Assembly (NCBI GenBank): GCA_016845105.1
Contig: JAERTF010000047.1
Span: 1 to 64,000 of the forward strand
Length of the DNA: 64,000 nucleotides
DNA from: Bacteroidota bacterium
GTDB lineage: Bacteria > Bacteroidota > Bacteroidia > Bacteroidales > F082
Direction of reading: 5' to 3'
Shown: positions 27,536 to 38,504 of the stretch, in pieces
Layout of the letters: every line of letters starts with the position of its first letter
Numbering within the stretch: position 1 is the first letter of the stretch
Program-made: the position numbers and the translations under genes
The notes under the pieces: model-generated
Database searches by the model: none
What the model saw: only the letters and a program-made list of their open reading frames with translations
What the model was told of the DNA's origin: nothing

Positions 27536-28690
27536 ATGAGCAATACATTTCAACCAACTAAAACCAAAAATCGCATTGAGTTATTAGACGTATTAAGGGG
27601 AGTAGCAATCTCAGGAGTACTAATTGTAAACCTTCTGTATTTCAGTGGTTATATTTACACTCCATTTGATGAACTTGCAAATATGAGCTTGCCCAATGTC
27701 AATTACACATTAATAATGATAATATTCAACGCATTTATGGGCAAGTTTTATCCGATACTTGGAATATTATTTGGTGCTGGGATTTTTATGCAGTTTAAAA
27801 AAAGTAAGACACCAGGATTCTTGAAATTCTTTGTGAAAAGGATGCTATTATTATTACTTATAGGGGCACTTCACCAGCTTATATGGCCTGGTGATGTAAT
27901 ACTTATATATGCTCTTTACTCTTTTCTTTTAATTCCCTTTCGTAACCAAAAGGCTAACATTTATTTATTATTTGCAGCAATAATGCTCGTTTTGAATTTT
28001 GCAGCCCTCTATATAGTAAATATGATGAGCCTGTCATCAGCTGATGTTGAACAAACTGCATGGCTTCACCTACCTGGTATAAGTCCTAATGAACTCCTCG
28101 ACATGGTTGGAAATGGTGGATTTGGTGGATTCATTTCACTTTTAAAAAATCACTTCGGAGTACTATGGACTTTTGAAAGATATTCCAGCCTTAGTTTTAG
28201 GATAATGTTAATATTCCTAACGGGAGGTTATTTATATGGTTCAGGGTTTTTGATGGAGAAAGCGCATAAACCTAAGTACTTTTTCATTTTTTTAAGTATT
28301 GGATTATTGGGAACTTTTTTATGTCATTATGTTTCCTGGTCATTTAAGATTATAGATAATTTATTCCTGGCATTGGCATATATTTCACTATCAGCATTAA
28401 TTATGAAGAAATCCAATGGAAAAAAAGCCCTATTGGTTCTTGCTCCCATTGGCCGCATGACCTTAACAAATTATATAATGCAGACAATCATAGGCATCAT
28501 ATTATTTTATGGTATTGGTTTTGGGCTATATGGTGAGTTACCTTTATATCAAATTATGCTAGTCGGTTTCCTTATCCTGATTATTCAAATAATATTCAGT
28601 AGATACTGGTTAAAGAAGTACAATTTTGGACCAGTTGAGTGGTTATGGAGAAGGTTGAGTTATGGAGAACCCCTTCAAAATAAAAGGTAA
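27536..28690 (+). CDS. DUF418-family membrane protein
   Basis: A 384-residue protein with about nine or ten membrane helices. It opens with RIELLDVLRGVAISGVLIVNL, the conserved start of DUF418/YeiB proteins, and ends with the conserved GPVEWLWRRLSYG motif. These proteins are distant relatives of acyltransferase-3 enzymes; their activity is not established. It follows the membrane-anchored regulator. Confidence 0.88.
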   Translation: MSNTFQPTKTKNRIELLDVLRGVAISGVLIVNLLYFSGYIYTPFDELANMSLPNVNYTLIMIIFNAFMGKFYPILGILFGAGIFMQFKKSKTPGFLKFFVKRMLLLLLIGALHQLIWPGDVILIYALYSFLLIPFRNQKANIYLLFAAIMLVLNFAALYIVNMMSLSSADVEQTAWLHLPGISPNELLDMVGNGGFGGFISLLKNHFGVLWTFERYSSLSFRIMLIFLTGGYLYGSGFLMEKAHKPKYFFIFLSIGLLGTFLCHYVSWSFKIIDNLFLALAYISLSALIMKKSNGKKALLVLAPIGRMTLTNYIMQTIIGIILFYGIGFGLYGELPLYQIMLVGFLILIIQIIFSRYWLKKYNFGPVEWLWRRLSYGEPLQNKR

Positions 28691-28771
28691 TAATTTCATA
28701 ATCATAGCCCCTTTCCAACAAAAACTATTGTAACTTTACTTTATATTAATTAGAGACCTAAAATTACAATA

Positions 28772-30139
28772 ATGGAAAGTAAACTAAATATATCATTTCT
28801 TGGTGGAGCCGGTACTGTAACAGGTTCAAAACACTTAGTAACTACAGAATCGAAACAAATACTTGTTGATTGTGGATTATTCCAGGGTTTAAAAGAACTA
28901 CGATTGTTAAATTGGGAACCATTACCCATTGATCCCTCAACAATAGATTTGGTTCTTCTAACTCATGCCCACCTTGATCATGTTGGCTATTTACCACGAC
29001 TAGTTGCACAGGGATTCAAGGGTAAAATATATTGTACTGCTCCAACCGGATCAATTGCAGAAGTAATCTTGCTCGACAGTGCTAAAATTCAGGAAGAAGA
29101 TGCCGAAATGGCAAACAAGAAAGGATATGCTAAGCATAAGCCGGCAAAGCCATTATATACAGTTAAAGATGCAAAAAAAGCCATTGATAGTTTATATGAT
29201 GTGGCTTGTAATCAATGGATTGACATTGGAGACAATATTAGATTCAGGTTTAATTTAATTGCACATATAATGGGAGCTTCATTTATTGAACTTGAAGTAA
29301 ATAAAAAAAGGCTTGTTTTTTCAGGTGATATAGGAAGGTTTGATGATCCAATGCTCGAAGAACCACATCGCCCTAGGCATGCTGATTATATAATTATGGA
29401 ATCAACATATGGTGATCGCCACCATAAACATGAAGATTCGAAAAAGAGACTTGGTGATATCATAAACAGCACCAATAATCGTGGTGGAACATTAATAATT
29501 CCAAGCTTTACTGTCGACAGAGCTCAGGATTTCATTTGGATGATATGGCAGCTCAAGAAGGCAAAGAAAATTCCAAATATTCCTGTATATCTGGATAGTC
29601 CTATGGGAGTAAATGTTAGTAAAATATATGCCGAATTTGACGATTATCACAAACTGGGGATGGATGTATTTGATGAAGCCTGGGCTCATGTGAAAAAGGT
29701 AGCCTCTGTAAAAGATACATTTAGAATTAGTGCAGATAAGAAATCAAAAATTGTTATTGCAGGAAGTGGCATGATGAATGGAGGTAGGGTACTATTATAT
29801 CTTCAAGATCATCTTCAAAACCCAGATTCAACGGTAATGATAGCAGGATATCAGGCTCGGGGAACAAGGGGTAGACTAATTCAAGATGGTACCAAGGAGA
29901 TTAAAATCCATGGTAACTTCTATAAAGTTCGGTGCCATATTGAAGAAATGACAAGCATGTCGTCACATGCCGATCAGGATGGCCTGATGAACTGGCTAGC
30001 AGGTTTAAGCAGAAAACCAAAAACAGTATTTATTGTACACGGTGAATCTCAGGCTGCCAATGCCCTTAGGGTAAAGATAAGTCACACCTTGAAATGGGAT
30101 GTTGCTATACCTAAGATGAATGAGAGTTATGAGTTATAA
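28772..30139 (+). CDS. MBL-fold RNA-processing-type exonuclease (beta-CASP)
   Basis: A 455-residue cytoplasmic metallo-beta-lactamase-fold protein. The metal motif THAHLDHVG (about 68-76) and VFSGDIGRF are present, followed by a beta-CASP domain (about 200-330) and a C-terminal RNA-specificity block with SMSSHADQDGL and FIVHGES. Bacterial proteins of this kind resemble CPSF73 and are expected to be RNases. No operon partner is evident. Confidence 0.9.
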   Translation: MESKLNISFLGGAGTVTGSKHLVTTESKQILVDCGLFQGLKELRLLNWEPLPIDPSTIDLVLLTHAHLDHVGYLPRLVAQGFKGKIYCTAPTGSIAEVILLDSAKIQEEDAEMANKKGYAKHKPAKPLYTVKDAKKAIDSLYDVACNQWIDIGDNIRFRFNLIAHIMGASFIELEVNKKRLVFSGDIGRFDDPMLEEPHRPRHADYIIMESTYGDRHHKHEDSKKRLGDIINSTNNRGGTLIIPSFTVDRAQDFIWMIWQLKKAKKIPNIPVYLDSPMGVNVSKIYAEFDDYHKLGMDVFDEAWAHVKKVASVKDTFRISADKKSKIVIAGSGMMNGGRVLLYLQDHLQNPDSTVMIAGYQARGTRGRLIQDGTKEIKIHGNFYKVRCHIEEMTSMSSHADQDGLMNWLAGLSRKPKTVFIVHGESQAANALRVKISHTLKWDVAIPKMNESYEL

Positions 30140-30305
30140 TTACACTAGTTTTTCTTAGCTCCTGAAATAAATGACAAGATTATCATCTTTAATTTTACAC
30201 AAAGTATTACGATAATCACCAGTTCTGCATTATTTTAACTATCTTGGTTGCTCTTTCACAATCATTGGATGAAACTGTGAAATTTATTGAATCAATATTA
30301 GGGAT

Positions 30306-31004
30306 ATGCAACACCGAAAAACCCACAATCATATCTACTATTTATCATTGTTTGTTGTTCTATTGACTTTTAATAGTTGTAAGATACAATCAAACGTTTC
30401 AAGTGAAGATAAGCAAAGTATTTTCGATTCCACTGTAGTTGATATTGATGGAAACATTTACCATGCCATTCAAATTGGAAATCAGCTATGGATGAGATCT
30501 AACTTAAGAACCTCCAGATATAATAATGGAGCATCTATTAGAAAATCACCCGCATCAAATAATTTAAGTACTCCCAAAGAGGTGGGAATGATCATTATTA
30601 ATAGTATAAATAATCATTATGGAAACCTTTACAACTATTACGCAGTTATTGAAGAAGGTTTGTGCCCTAGCGGTTGGCATGTTCCAAGTGCAGATGAGTG
30701 GTCTACAATGATTCAGAAATTGGGTGGAGAATGTAATCTGGGAGAATTATCCAATACCAATAATGGTATTGATCTATACAATGAGATGGGAGGAATGGTT
30801 AATCCCGAAAATATAATTGATCCAATTAGTGGATATGAAGAAACAGGATATTGGTGGACCTCATCCAACATTGGAAGGAATACTGCTGCCTTTTATCAAC
30901 TTAGCAAAAGTGATTCATGCATACAAAAAAGCGGAGCTAAAGAAAGTAACTTCCTTTCTGTAAGATGTGTAAAAAAAAACATCTCTGAAAGAAAAAGCAA
31001 CTAG
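30306..31004 (+). CDS. FISUMP-domain lipoprotein
   Basis: A 232-residue lipoprotein (lipobox TFNSC, Cys about 24). It carries the Fibrobacter succinogenes major paralogous domain, with DIDGNIYHAIQIGNQLWM, YNYYAVIEEGLCPSGWHVPSADEW, YWWTSSN and LSVRCVKK. Two cysteines (CPSGWH and VRC) are typical of the fold. The function is unknown; these surface proteins are often multi-copy. The gene is 40 bases upstream of a large exported protein and may be co-expressed. Confidence 0.85.
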   Translation: MQHRKTHNHIYYLSLFVVLLTFNSCKIQSNVSSEDKQSIFDSTVVDIDGNIYHAIQIGNQLWMRSNLRTSRYNNGASIRKSPASNNLSTPKEVGMIIINSINNHYGNLYNYYAVIEEGLCPSGWHVPSADEWSTMIQKLGGECNLGELSNTNNGIDLYNEMGGMVNPENIIDPISGYEETGYWWTSSNIGRNTAAFYQLSKSDSCIQKSGAKESNFLSVRCVKKNISERKSN

Positions 31005-31044
31005 GAGATTACATTTAATCTCTGAAACCATAAAACCAATTGTA

Positions 31045-34000
31045 ATGAAAAAGACCTTGTTTAATAGAACTATACCGGTTCTGTTGGTAGTATTATTTTG
31101 CACCACAATTCTTAACTCACAATCAGTTAATACAAATTTAAAAGAGGGTGACCCTGTGCCCCAATGGCTAATAGAAGAGCAAGCAACCTATGATGAGGTA
31201 AAACAGAAGTTTATTGAGCATTATGGGGAAGATAAGGAGGGTTGGCCTGTGTTTATTCAGGAAAGTGAGAGACTATTTGAGCAATTTCAGGAGTTTAATA
31301 GTAAACAAAAGCATCCACATTACTCCAAGTACTCCAAGTTCTTCAATAATGAGCTAAAACTTGGACATAACCAAACTAAAAGTTCTTCATACATAGAATC
31401 ACATGTAAATTCTTACAGAAACTATACAATTGTAAATGAATACATAACAATCCTTTACGCTCGCGGAAGCAACTCATGGACAATGATTGGACATGAAGGA
31501 TCACCAAAAACAAAGTCCTATCTTAACGCAGATAGTACTGATGGTATACTACCACTTATTTTGTATACTTATATTTCATATTATAGATATGGAAACCAAA
31601 ATTCTTCAATTTGTCCCATAGGAATGCTTGACTGGTATTTTGATGATGTCTTTCCAGTAATTGATTTGCTTTATCAACAAGATGACCTGGCAGAAATATT
31701 AAAGATACTCGAATCAGTCCAAACCCACATAAAAAAGCTCATAAATAATTATAACTTCAAGAAAGCCGATATTTGGGGAAAGTCTGTTTACGCGTATATT
31801 AGTAGTTATCGTTTCCAAGATTTGAGACCTGAAATATCTGAAAAATATTATCAACGTCAAAATTGGTTTAATTATCAGGCCAATGAAGACAAGTATTCAC
31901 TTGTACTTGAACAATTCCAAACTGTCTTCAACAATAAACTCCATGAAAGATTAGATGGCATTTCCTTTAAACTTACATATCCTTCAAGTAAATGGACTCC
32001 AAAAACCCAATTTGCGGGAGAATTAATTTTTGAGGATGGTAAACAATCTGTATATATAAATAAAGAATTTTCAGAGGAGTATAGTGAACAGACATACGAA
32101 GGCTTTTACCACACTTTAAAAGGTACTTCCAGTATCAAATTTTCCATCAAACAGGGGCAAACAGAATTGCCATATTATGAAATTTTTAATGACGCTGAAG
32201 TATATGTAGTATATGACGAATCCATTATTGTTATTGGCGAGAAAGATAGTGTTCAGGCAACTGGTAAGAAGGATAACGATAATGGTGGATATGGGAAAAT
32301 ACTTACTAAGCAAAAATACCTTTTCACTTTATCAGAAAAAAGCACTAGCTCATTAAGTTTTGTACTACAAATGCCATTGTTAGATATCTGCTATTTTCCA
32401 CTAGCTGAAATAGAAGCATCTGCAGTTGTTTTGATTGGAGAAAGAAACAGAAGTAGAATACAACAACAAGCGATTTATGCATTTGAAGATGCTGTTGATG
32501 AAGTACTCAACAATGTTACAATTGTTCCTCAAATTTATGGAATGAAATACGATAAAAAAAGGCGTACAAGAATAGCCATTGAGGCTTCCACAAACCCAAG
32601 GGAAGTTAAAACCGATGGAGAATCAACCGTAGAAATTACTGTTTCACTATTTGAATATACTCCAAACACTGATCTCCCATCAACACCTGTTGAAGGCAAA
32701 AAAATCACATTCTCAATTAATGAGCAGTATGGCATTACACCAGGTACTATTAATACAACAACGGTAGTTACGGATATTTACGGGGAAGCAAAAATCATAT
32801 ACACAGCACCAACGGGTGAGGCACTGCAACAAACCAATGAGCTCATTAATACAGCAACAGTTAATGTTGCTTGCGAGGAATATAATGTTGAAGAACTAGC
32901 ATATATTGGTTTTGCATCTGATAAAGGAGTGGTAAAGGTAGATCCTCCAATAAGAGGAATAGTCTCAAATGAAGGAATAGTTCCTCCTGACTCACGATTC
33001 CCGGCATCAATTACTGTAAACTTAGAAGATGACAGATTAAAGCCAATGCCAAATACAAAAGTTGATGTTAAAATTGTTGGTAACAAACCACTTGGTATAT
33101 TAAAAAGTGATGATGGACAAGAGGGTGTGAGTTTAAGTCTTGTGTCGGACCCAATGGGTGATCTGGAGATTCAATACTTATATAATGCCATTAAGCCACC
33201 AGACAAACCTGTTACTGAGATTATCGAGATAAAAACAGCAGATATGGCTATGCCTCTTAGGGCATACATTAACATTGGATTAAACTTAGTATTTGATGTA
33301 GTTGAGAATGCATATGAAGGTAAAGGGATTGTTAATACAGGTGAGAAAATACCTTTGCGCATTCGTGTTAAAGATACATGGTATCCAAAGGTAAATTTGG
33401 AACCAATATTAAAATATTGGGGTAGTGGTAATAAAGCCGGAGACATAAGACTGGATGTTAATCTGGAAATTGAAAAAATAAGCACCGTTCCAAAATATTT
33501 TCTTGAGCAAGTAAAACTTGAGAACTACCCCGAAGAACCCTTTATTCATAATATGAATGTTAGATCCTTTAAGGATAAAAAGGTATATAATATGCTATGG
33601 TTACCGAGCTACTCTTTGGAGGATTATAAGGGTTATCCCAGAATATCTCCAACAACAATTGGCAATCATTACTATGAAGCACATATTACTTTAGTTGACA
33701 GTGAAGGTAAGGAGGTTTTTCCTTCTAAACATCCGGCAAGAAAAGCATTATTTAATCTTCAAACAGGATTGCCTGCTGAGGAAATGCATATATTCTTCAT
33801 TAATAATCCTTTTAATACTGAATCCAAAGATGCCAAACTTCTTGCTACTGCTTTGGATGTTATGGGGTTTGGTGCAATTTTATCGGTTACTGATGCATTG
33901 TACAAAATTAATAATGGTGATACGGAGGGGCTGTATAACGCTCTATTTTCTGAGGTAAAAGGAGTAATCTTTGAGAAGGTAGGGGAACAATCCGCATACA

Positions 34001-34470
34001 ATCAATTGGCTGTTGATCTATACTCGGGAATGGCTCTGGCTGAAAAAGTAGGATTTGAAATAGTGCATGATAAAACCGGCACATTGACTCAAATTGAAGG
34101 GTCAATATTTAAGAGTCTATACGAAACATTCCAATGGGATAAGGGACAAATTGTTATATTGGTGGGTGATGGTAACCAGATATTGATGGAAGAAGTAGAG
34201 CTTTCACCAAATGAGGAGCAGTTAAATAAAGTAAAGTCCATTTTTAACATGAATGAACCAATTCCAGGTAGTGGTACAAATAACAAACCTGATAAATTGT
34301 TGGCAGCAATGGAAAGTAATAAGAATGTTATACCTGCTTCTGAAAACAAATATATTAGCGATAAAAAAAGGAATACTACTTCAATAAAATCAGGAAGTAT
34401 AACTGTTTACATTATTCCATCAAATATGAAAGTTAAAGCTAAGAACCATATTGAAATTAAGAGATTCTAG
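31045..34470 (+). CDS. Large exported protein with Big-like immunoglobulin domains
   Basis: A 1141-residue protein with a signal peptide (about 1-26). Residues 40-500 resemble nothing I recognise. Residues about 510-605 (TRIAIEASTNPREVKTDGESTVEITV, then VTDIYGEAKIIYTAP) look like a bacterial Ig-like/invasin domain, and about 635-750 (VPPDSRFPASITVNLEDDRLKPMPN) may be a second. The last 300 residues include a helical segment and end in a basic tail. No T9SS sorting domain is visible and the stop is clean. Function unknown; exported or surface-associated by inference. Confidence 0.65.
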   Translation: MKKTLFNRTIPVLLVVLFCTTILNSQSVNTNLKEGDPVPQWLIEEQATYDEVKQKFIEHYGEDKEGWPVFIQESERLFEQFQEFNSKQKHPHYSKYSKFFNNELKLGHNQTKSSSYIESHVNSYRNYTIVNEYITILYARGSNSWTMIGHEGSPKTKSYLNADSTDGILPLILYTYISYYRYGNQNSSICPIGMLDWYFDDVFPVIDLLYQQDDLAEILKILESVQTHIKKLINNYNFKKADIWGKSVYAYISSYRFQDLRPEISEKYYQRQNWFNYQANEDKYSLVLEQFQTVFNNKLHERLDGISFKLTYPSSKWTPKTQFAGELIFEDGKQSVYINKEFSEEYSEQTYEGFYHTLKGTSSIKFSIKQGQTELPYYEIFNDAEVYVVYDESIIVIGEKDSVQATGKKDNDNGGYGKILTKQKYLFTLSEKSTSSLSFVLQMPLLDICYFPLAEIEASAVVLIGERNRSRIQQQAIYAFEDAVDEVLNNVTIVPQIYGMKYDKKRRTRIAIEASTNPREVKTDGESTVEITVSLFEYTPNTDLPSTPVEGKKITFSINEQYGITPGTINTTTVVTDIYGEAKIIYTAPTGEALQQTNELINTATVNVACEEYNVEELAYIGFASDKGVVKVDPPIRGIVSNEGIVPPDSRFPASITVNLEDDRLKPMPNTKVDVKIVGNKPLGILKSDDGQEGVSLSLVSDPMGDLEIQYLYNAIKPPDKPVTEIIEIKTADMAMPLRAYINIGLNLVFDVVENAYEGKGIVNTGEKIPLRIRVKDTWYPKVNLEPILKYWGSGNKAGDIRLDVNLEIEKISTVPKYFLEQVKLENYPEEPFIHNMNVRSFKDKKVYNMLWLPSYSLEDYKGYPRISPTTIGNHYYEAHITLVDSEGKEVFPSKHPARKALFNLQTGLPAEEMHIFFINNPFNTESKDAKLLATALDVMGFGAILSVTDALYKINNGDTEGLYNALFSEVKGVIFEKVGEQSAYNQLAVDLYSGMALAEKVGFEIVHDKTGTLTQIEGSIFKSLYETFQWDKGQIVILVGDGNQILMEEVELSPNEEQLNKVKSIFNMNEPIPGSGTNNKPDKLLAAMESNKNVIPASENKYISDKKRNTTSIKSGSITVYIIPSNMKVKAKNHIEIKRF

Positions 34471-34490
34471 TCATCACTTAAAATTCAATT

Positions 34491-36134
34491 CTACCAGAAT
34501 ACAGCATAAAGTATTGCAACAATAATAAGTATAACATAAGCCGAAACATTGAAGACTTTTCCTGTTGTAAATGTCTTACTAGTAAGTTCAATACCCTTTG
34601 GATCATCACCAAATTTATTTGTAGATAAACTAACAAAAACAATAACAACCAAGGTGATTAAGAAAGTATACATCATTTGATCCATCCATGGCAATTCCAA
34701 ATATGGAGTTTTTAATGCCAAGGCAACCGGAATAGATGCCAGTAAGCCTGCAATTGCACCTTTGTTGGTGGTCTTTTTATAGAAAAGACCCAACATAAAT
34801 ACTGCCAGAATACCTGGGCTCACAAGACCAGTATACTCCTGGATATACTGAAATGCCTGATCAATACTGCCCAACGTTGGAGCAACAACTACAGCAATCA
34901 TCAATGCAATTGCACCGCTAATTCTTCCCACGGCAACATCTTTATCCTTGCCATCTTTTTTTGCAAGATATGGTTTGTAAATATCCATAGTAAATATGGT
35001 TGAAGTTGAATTTACCATTGATGCAAGTGATGAAACTATGGCAGCAGCCAAGGCAGCTACCACAAGTCCTTTAATACCCGATGGAATAAATGTGCTAATT
35101 AACCATGGATAAGCTTTATCGTAGTTAAGAGAACCGTCTGCCTTTCTAAAGGCTTCACCAACTCCATCAATAATTGCAGTGCCTTCTGGTTGGGAAAACA
35201 TAACAAAGGCAATAATTCCTGGTATAACAACAATTAATGGAATTATAAGCTTTAAAAAGGCTGCAAAAATAATTCCCCGTTGCGATTCTTTTAAACTTTT
35301 AGCCGCAAGTGTACGCTGTATTATATACTGATTGAACCCCCAGTAATAAAGGTTTGCAATCCACAAACCTCCAATTAGTACAGCTATTCCTGGGAGATTA
35401 TCAAATTCGGGATTATCTCGTTTTATTATCATGTGAAACTTATCACCTGCGGTTTCATAGATATGTGACATCCCATTAAACACTCCCCCATCTGGAGTAA
35501 CATGATCAAGAGCAATAACAGAAGTAATTAATCCTCCAATAACAAGTAATGTCACCTGAATTACATCTGTCCAGGCTACAGCCGCTAATCCTCCATATAG
35601 AGAATAAGCAGCAGCAAACAATGCCAATGCAATAATTGCTGTGAATATCATTGATCCATCACCATTACCAAGAATTGTATCAATGGCTTTACCCCCAAGG
35701 AATAGTACCGAAGTTAGATTTACGAAAATGAACAATGCAATCCAAAAAACAGCTAATATTGTTTTTAGGTTAGTGCTAAACCTCTTTTCAATAAATTCAG
35801 GAATAGTATACAATCCTTTTTCAATAAATATTGGAAGGAAGTATTTACCAACAATGATGAGTGTTATTGCTGCCATCCACTCATAAGATGCTATTGCAAG
35901 CCCCACTGCCATACCTGACCCCGACATCCCAATCATCTGTTCAGCACTAATATTTGCCGCAATTAGAGACGCTCCTATTGCCCACCATGGCAATGATTTG
36001 CTTGCCAAAAAATAATCCTGGGCTGTTTTTTGTACTCCTTTTTTACCTCGAGACACCCATAAACCTACCGAAAGTATAATAATTGCATAAAGACCAAATA
36101 TTATATAGTCCAGAATTGTAAAAGTTGAATTCAT
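34491..36134 (-). CDS. Sodium/solute symporter (SSS/SGLT type)
   Basis: A 547-residue transporter with about 14 membrane helices, of the sodium:solute symporter family, as shown by GLYAIIILSVGLWVSRGKK, the SLIAANISAEQMIGMSGSG loop and FNQYIIQRTLAAKS. The SGLT-like sequence and the galactokinase gene 13 bases upstream in the same direction indicate sodium-driven galactose or glucose uptake. Confidence 0.9.
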   Translation of the reverse strand: MNSTFTILDYIIFGLYAIIILSVGLWVSRGKKGVQKTAQDYFLASKSLPWWAIGASLIAANISAEQMIGMSGSGMAVGLAIASYEWMAAITLIIVGKYFLPIFIEKGLYTIPEFIEKRFSTNLKTILAVFWIALFIFVNLTSVLFLGGKAIDTILGNGDGSMIFTAIIALALFAAAYSLYGGLAAVAWTDVIQVTLLVIGGLITSVIALDHVTPDGGVFNGMSHIYETAGDKFHMIIKRDNPEFDNLPGIAVLIGGLWIANLYYWGFNQYIIQRTLAAKSLKESQRGIIFAAFLKLIIPLIVVIPGIIAFVMFSQPEGTAIIDGVGEAFRKADGSLNYDKAYPWLISTFIPSGIKGLVVAALAAAIVSSLASMVNSTSTIFTMDIYKPYLAKKDGKDKDVAVGRISGAIALMIAVVVAPTLGSIDQAFQYIQEYTGLVSPGILAVFMLGLFYKKTTNKGAIAGLLASIPVALALKTPYLELPWMDQMMYTFLITLVVIVFVSLSTNKFGDDPKGIELTSKTFTTGKVFNVSAYVILIIVAILYAVFW

Positions 36135-36147
36135 ATCGTTTTAACTA

Positions 36148-37305
36148 TTAAGACATTACACTAACTCCATCACTAAGATTAACAAAATAAAAATCGGGAT
36201 CAATACCGGTTTCCTTTTTATAGATATGTGAAATTTCATTTTCAAAATCACTCTCAAAACCTCTTTTTATTAAATTTATGGTACAACCTCCAAATCCACC
36301 ACCCATCATTCTTGACCCCAATACACACTCAATATCAATTGTTCCCTTAACAAGAATATCAAGCTCTTTGCAACTCACCTGATATTTTTTTCTTAATCCT
36401 TCATGTGATTGATACATTAGCTTACCAAATTCTTCAAAATCAGATTTATCAAGAGCTTCACAAGCATCAATTACCCTTTGGTTTTCTGAAACTACATATG
36501 AACATCTATTATAGATAGTTGGGTCAATATTATCTCTATTACTAACTAGTAGCGCATGATCAACATCACGCAAAGAAGAAATATTTGGTCTATCATTTTT
36601 CAAAATAGCTACACCTGCTTCACACTCTTTACGTCGTAGATTATACTCAGACGAAGCAAGCTCATGCTCAACTTTTGTATTAACAAGTGCAATAACATAT
36701 TTATCCATTTTGAGAGGAAAATAATTATAATCATGACTTCTGCAATCCAATCTAAATACATGGTCTTTCTTTCCATAAACACTTGCAAACTGATCCATAA
36801 TACCGCACATTACACCAGCATATTCATGCTCTGCGGTTTGTGCCATTTTAACAAGCTGATAATTGGTTAGTTTACAATTAAATAGTTTGTTAATGCCCGC
36901 AGCAAATCCGCATTCCAATGCAGCAGAAGATGATAATCCTGCACCTATGGGTATATTACCTCCAAAAACACAATCAATTCCAGCAATATCAATGTCTAAC
37001 TTCTTAAATTGTGCAATAACCCCAATCAGGTAATAAACCCATTGTGGAGCATTTTTCAAATTTAAATCTGTTGTTTGGAATGATTCATCAAAATCGAAAG
37101 AATAAAATCTAAATCTATCACTTTTATTTCTTGAAATAGCAAATGTAATCGACTTATCAATCGCTGCAGGTAGAACAAAGCCATCATTGTAATCGGTGTG
37201 TTCGCCAATGAGATTAATTCTTCCTGGAGCTGTAACAATTATTGGGTTACCCAGATACAATTTGTAATGCTTCTCCCTAACTGTTAAAACAGGATTAATA
37301 ATCAT
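36148..37305 (-). CDS. galK: Galactokinase
   Basis: A 385-residue GHMP kinase that phosphorylates galactose at C1. The galactokinase signature GRINLIGEHTDYNDGFVLPAAID (from residue 28) is intact, with the ATP motif PIGAGLSSSAALECG near 120 and the third motif MMGGGFGGCTINL near 340. It is the first gene of an operon with the SSS symporter. No galT or galE is present, so downstream Leloir enzymes must be elsewhere. Confidence 0.95.
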   Translation of the reverse strand: MIINPVLTVREKHYKLYLGNPIIVTAPGRINLIGEHTDYNDGFVLPAAIDKSITFAISRNKSDRFRFYSFDFDESFQTTDLNLKNAPQWVYYLIGVIAQFKKLDIDIAGIDCVFGGNIPIGAGLSSSAALECGFAAGINKLFNCKLTNYQLVKMAQTAEHEYAGVMCGIMDQFASVYGKKDHVFRLDCRSHDYNYFPLKMDKYVIALVNTKVEHELASSEYNLRRKECEAGVAILKNDRPNISSLRDVDHALLVSNRDNIDPTIYNRCSYVVSENQRVIDACEALDKSDFEEFGKLMYQSHEGLRKKYQVSCKELDILVKGTIDIECVLGSRMMGGGFGGCTINLIKRGFESDFENEISHIYKKETGIDPDFYFVNLSDGVSVMS

Positions 37306-37415
37306 TATTTAATCTTTAATCTATTGAAAAAAAACGAAGATAAAATAATATCACATATGATAGATATTAATGGAAATTGGTAAAACTAGATATAAGCTCT
37401 CATGCCAAAAAATAT

Positions 37416-38504
37416 CTACATAATTTTGTCTTGTGCTTTATTCATATTCACCCACCATATAAATATATTATAACCTAGTGTAAGAATAACTGCACCTAAA
37501 AACAATCCAATAATACCATTTAGCATAAACCCTCCAATGGCTCCTAAAAATATTACAATGGTGGGTGCAGGTGCTTTTCTACCCATTACAATTGGTTTTA
37601 TCACATTATCTATTAGAGATATAAATACCATCCAAACAGTTAGGAGTGTCGCAGCTAGCACATCACCTGTCATAAACATATAAATTGAAATAGGAATAAT
37701 AATCGGCCCAATCCCAACCTGAATGATTGCAAGCATTAAGCAAATCGCTGACCATATTCCAGCAAAGGGAACCCCGGCTACAATCAATCCCAAACCAAAT
37801 AATATTGCCTGAAAAAAAGCAACCCCAAGAATTCCTTTGGCAACATTTCTAATGGTTATTATCGAATCCTCAATAAATTGCTTACCCTTGGCACATATTA
37901 ATCTTATCCCAAGTTCATCTGCAAATTTTCGTCCATTAATTGAATAAACCAATAAAATTCCACAAACTATAATTGACAATACAAACTGTAAAAACCCAGA
38001 TCCGGCTCCACTTAAGCTATCAAGAAACCATAAACCAATTGTTTTTATTTGTGCTGAATTCTCCGAAATTAGGACATCCAAATTTTCGGAGGCCTTATAC
38101 CAGAAATCATAAGTAGCTTTACCAATGATTGGCCAATCTTTTACACTTTCATTTGGCGGTGGAACAATGGATTCGCTATTTTCTAGTAACTCTTTTGCAA
38201 CACTTATATTACCTACCATTGATTTCGTAATAAAACCGGTTGGAACAAAAATAATAGCAAGTAGTAGTATTGTTACAACAGTTGAAGCTAATTTTTTCTT
38301 CCCCCTAAAAAACTTAGTTAAATAGCTGTATAATGGATAAATGGAAATCGCAAGTATAAGCCCCCATGCGAAAATCATAAAAAAGGGCTGTACTATTGCA
38401 AAACACCAACCTATCAATAGTACAAGTACAGTGAGCCTTATTGCGGTTTCAATAATTTTATTTGTGAATTTACTTTGCTCTGATAATGGGGTTTCGTTAG
38501 TCAT
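37416..38504 (-). CDS. AI-2E/PerM-family transporter
   Basis: A 362-residue membrane protein with about eight helices, of the AI-2E family: an N-terminal helix pair with PFFMIFAWGLILAISIYPLYSYL, a soluble loop (about 110-160), and the conserved C-terminal block DNVIKPIVMGRKAPAPTIVIFLGAIGG. Members have been linked to autoinducer export and sodium/proton exchange; the substrate here is not predictable. It is transcribed separately from galK. Confidence 0.88.
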   Translation of the reverse strand: MTNETPLSEQSKFTNKIIETAIRLTVLVLLIGWCFAIVQPFFMIFAWGLILAISIYPLYSYLTKFFRGKKKLASTVVTILLLAIIFVPTGFITKSMVGNISVAKELLENSESIVPPPNESVKDWPIIGKATYDFWYKASENLDVLISENSAQIKTIGLWFLDSLSGAGSGFLQFVLSIIVCGILLVYSINGRKFADELGIRLICAKGKQFIEDSIITIRNVAKGILGVAFFQAILFGLGLIVAGVPFAGIWSAICLMLAIIQVGIGPIIIPISIYMFMTGDVLAATLLTVWMVFISLIDNVIKPIVMGRKAPAPTIVIFLGAIGGFMLNGIIGLFLGAVILTLGYNIFIWWVNMNKAQDKIM

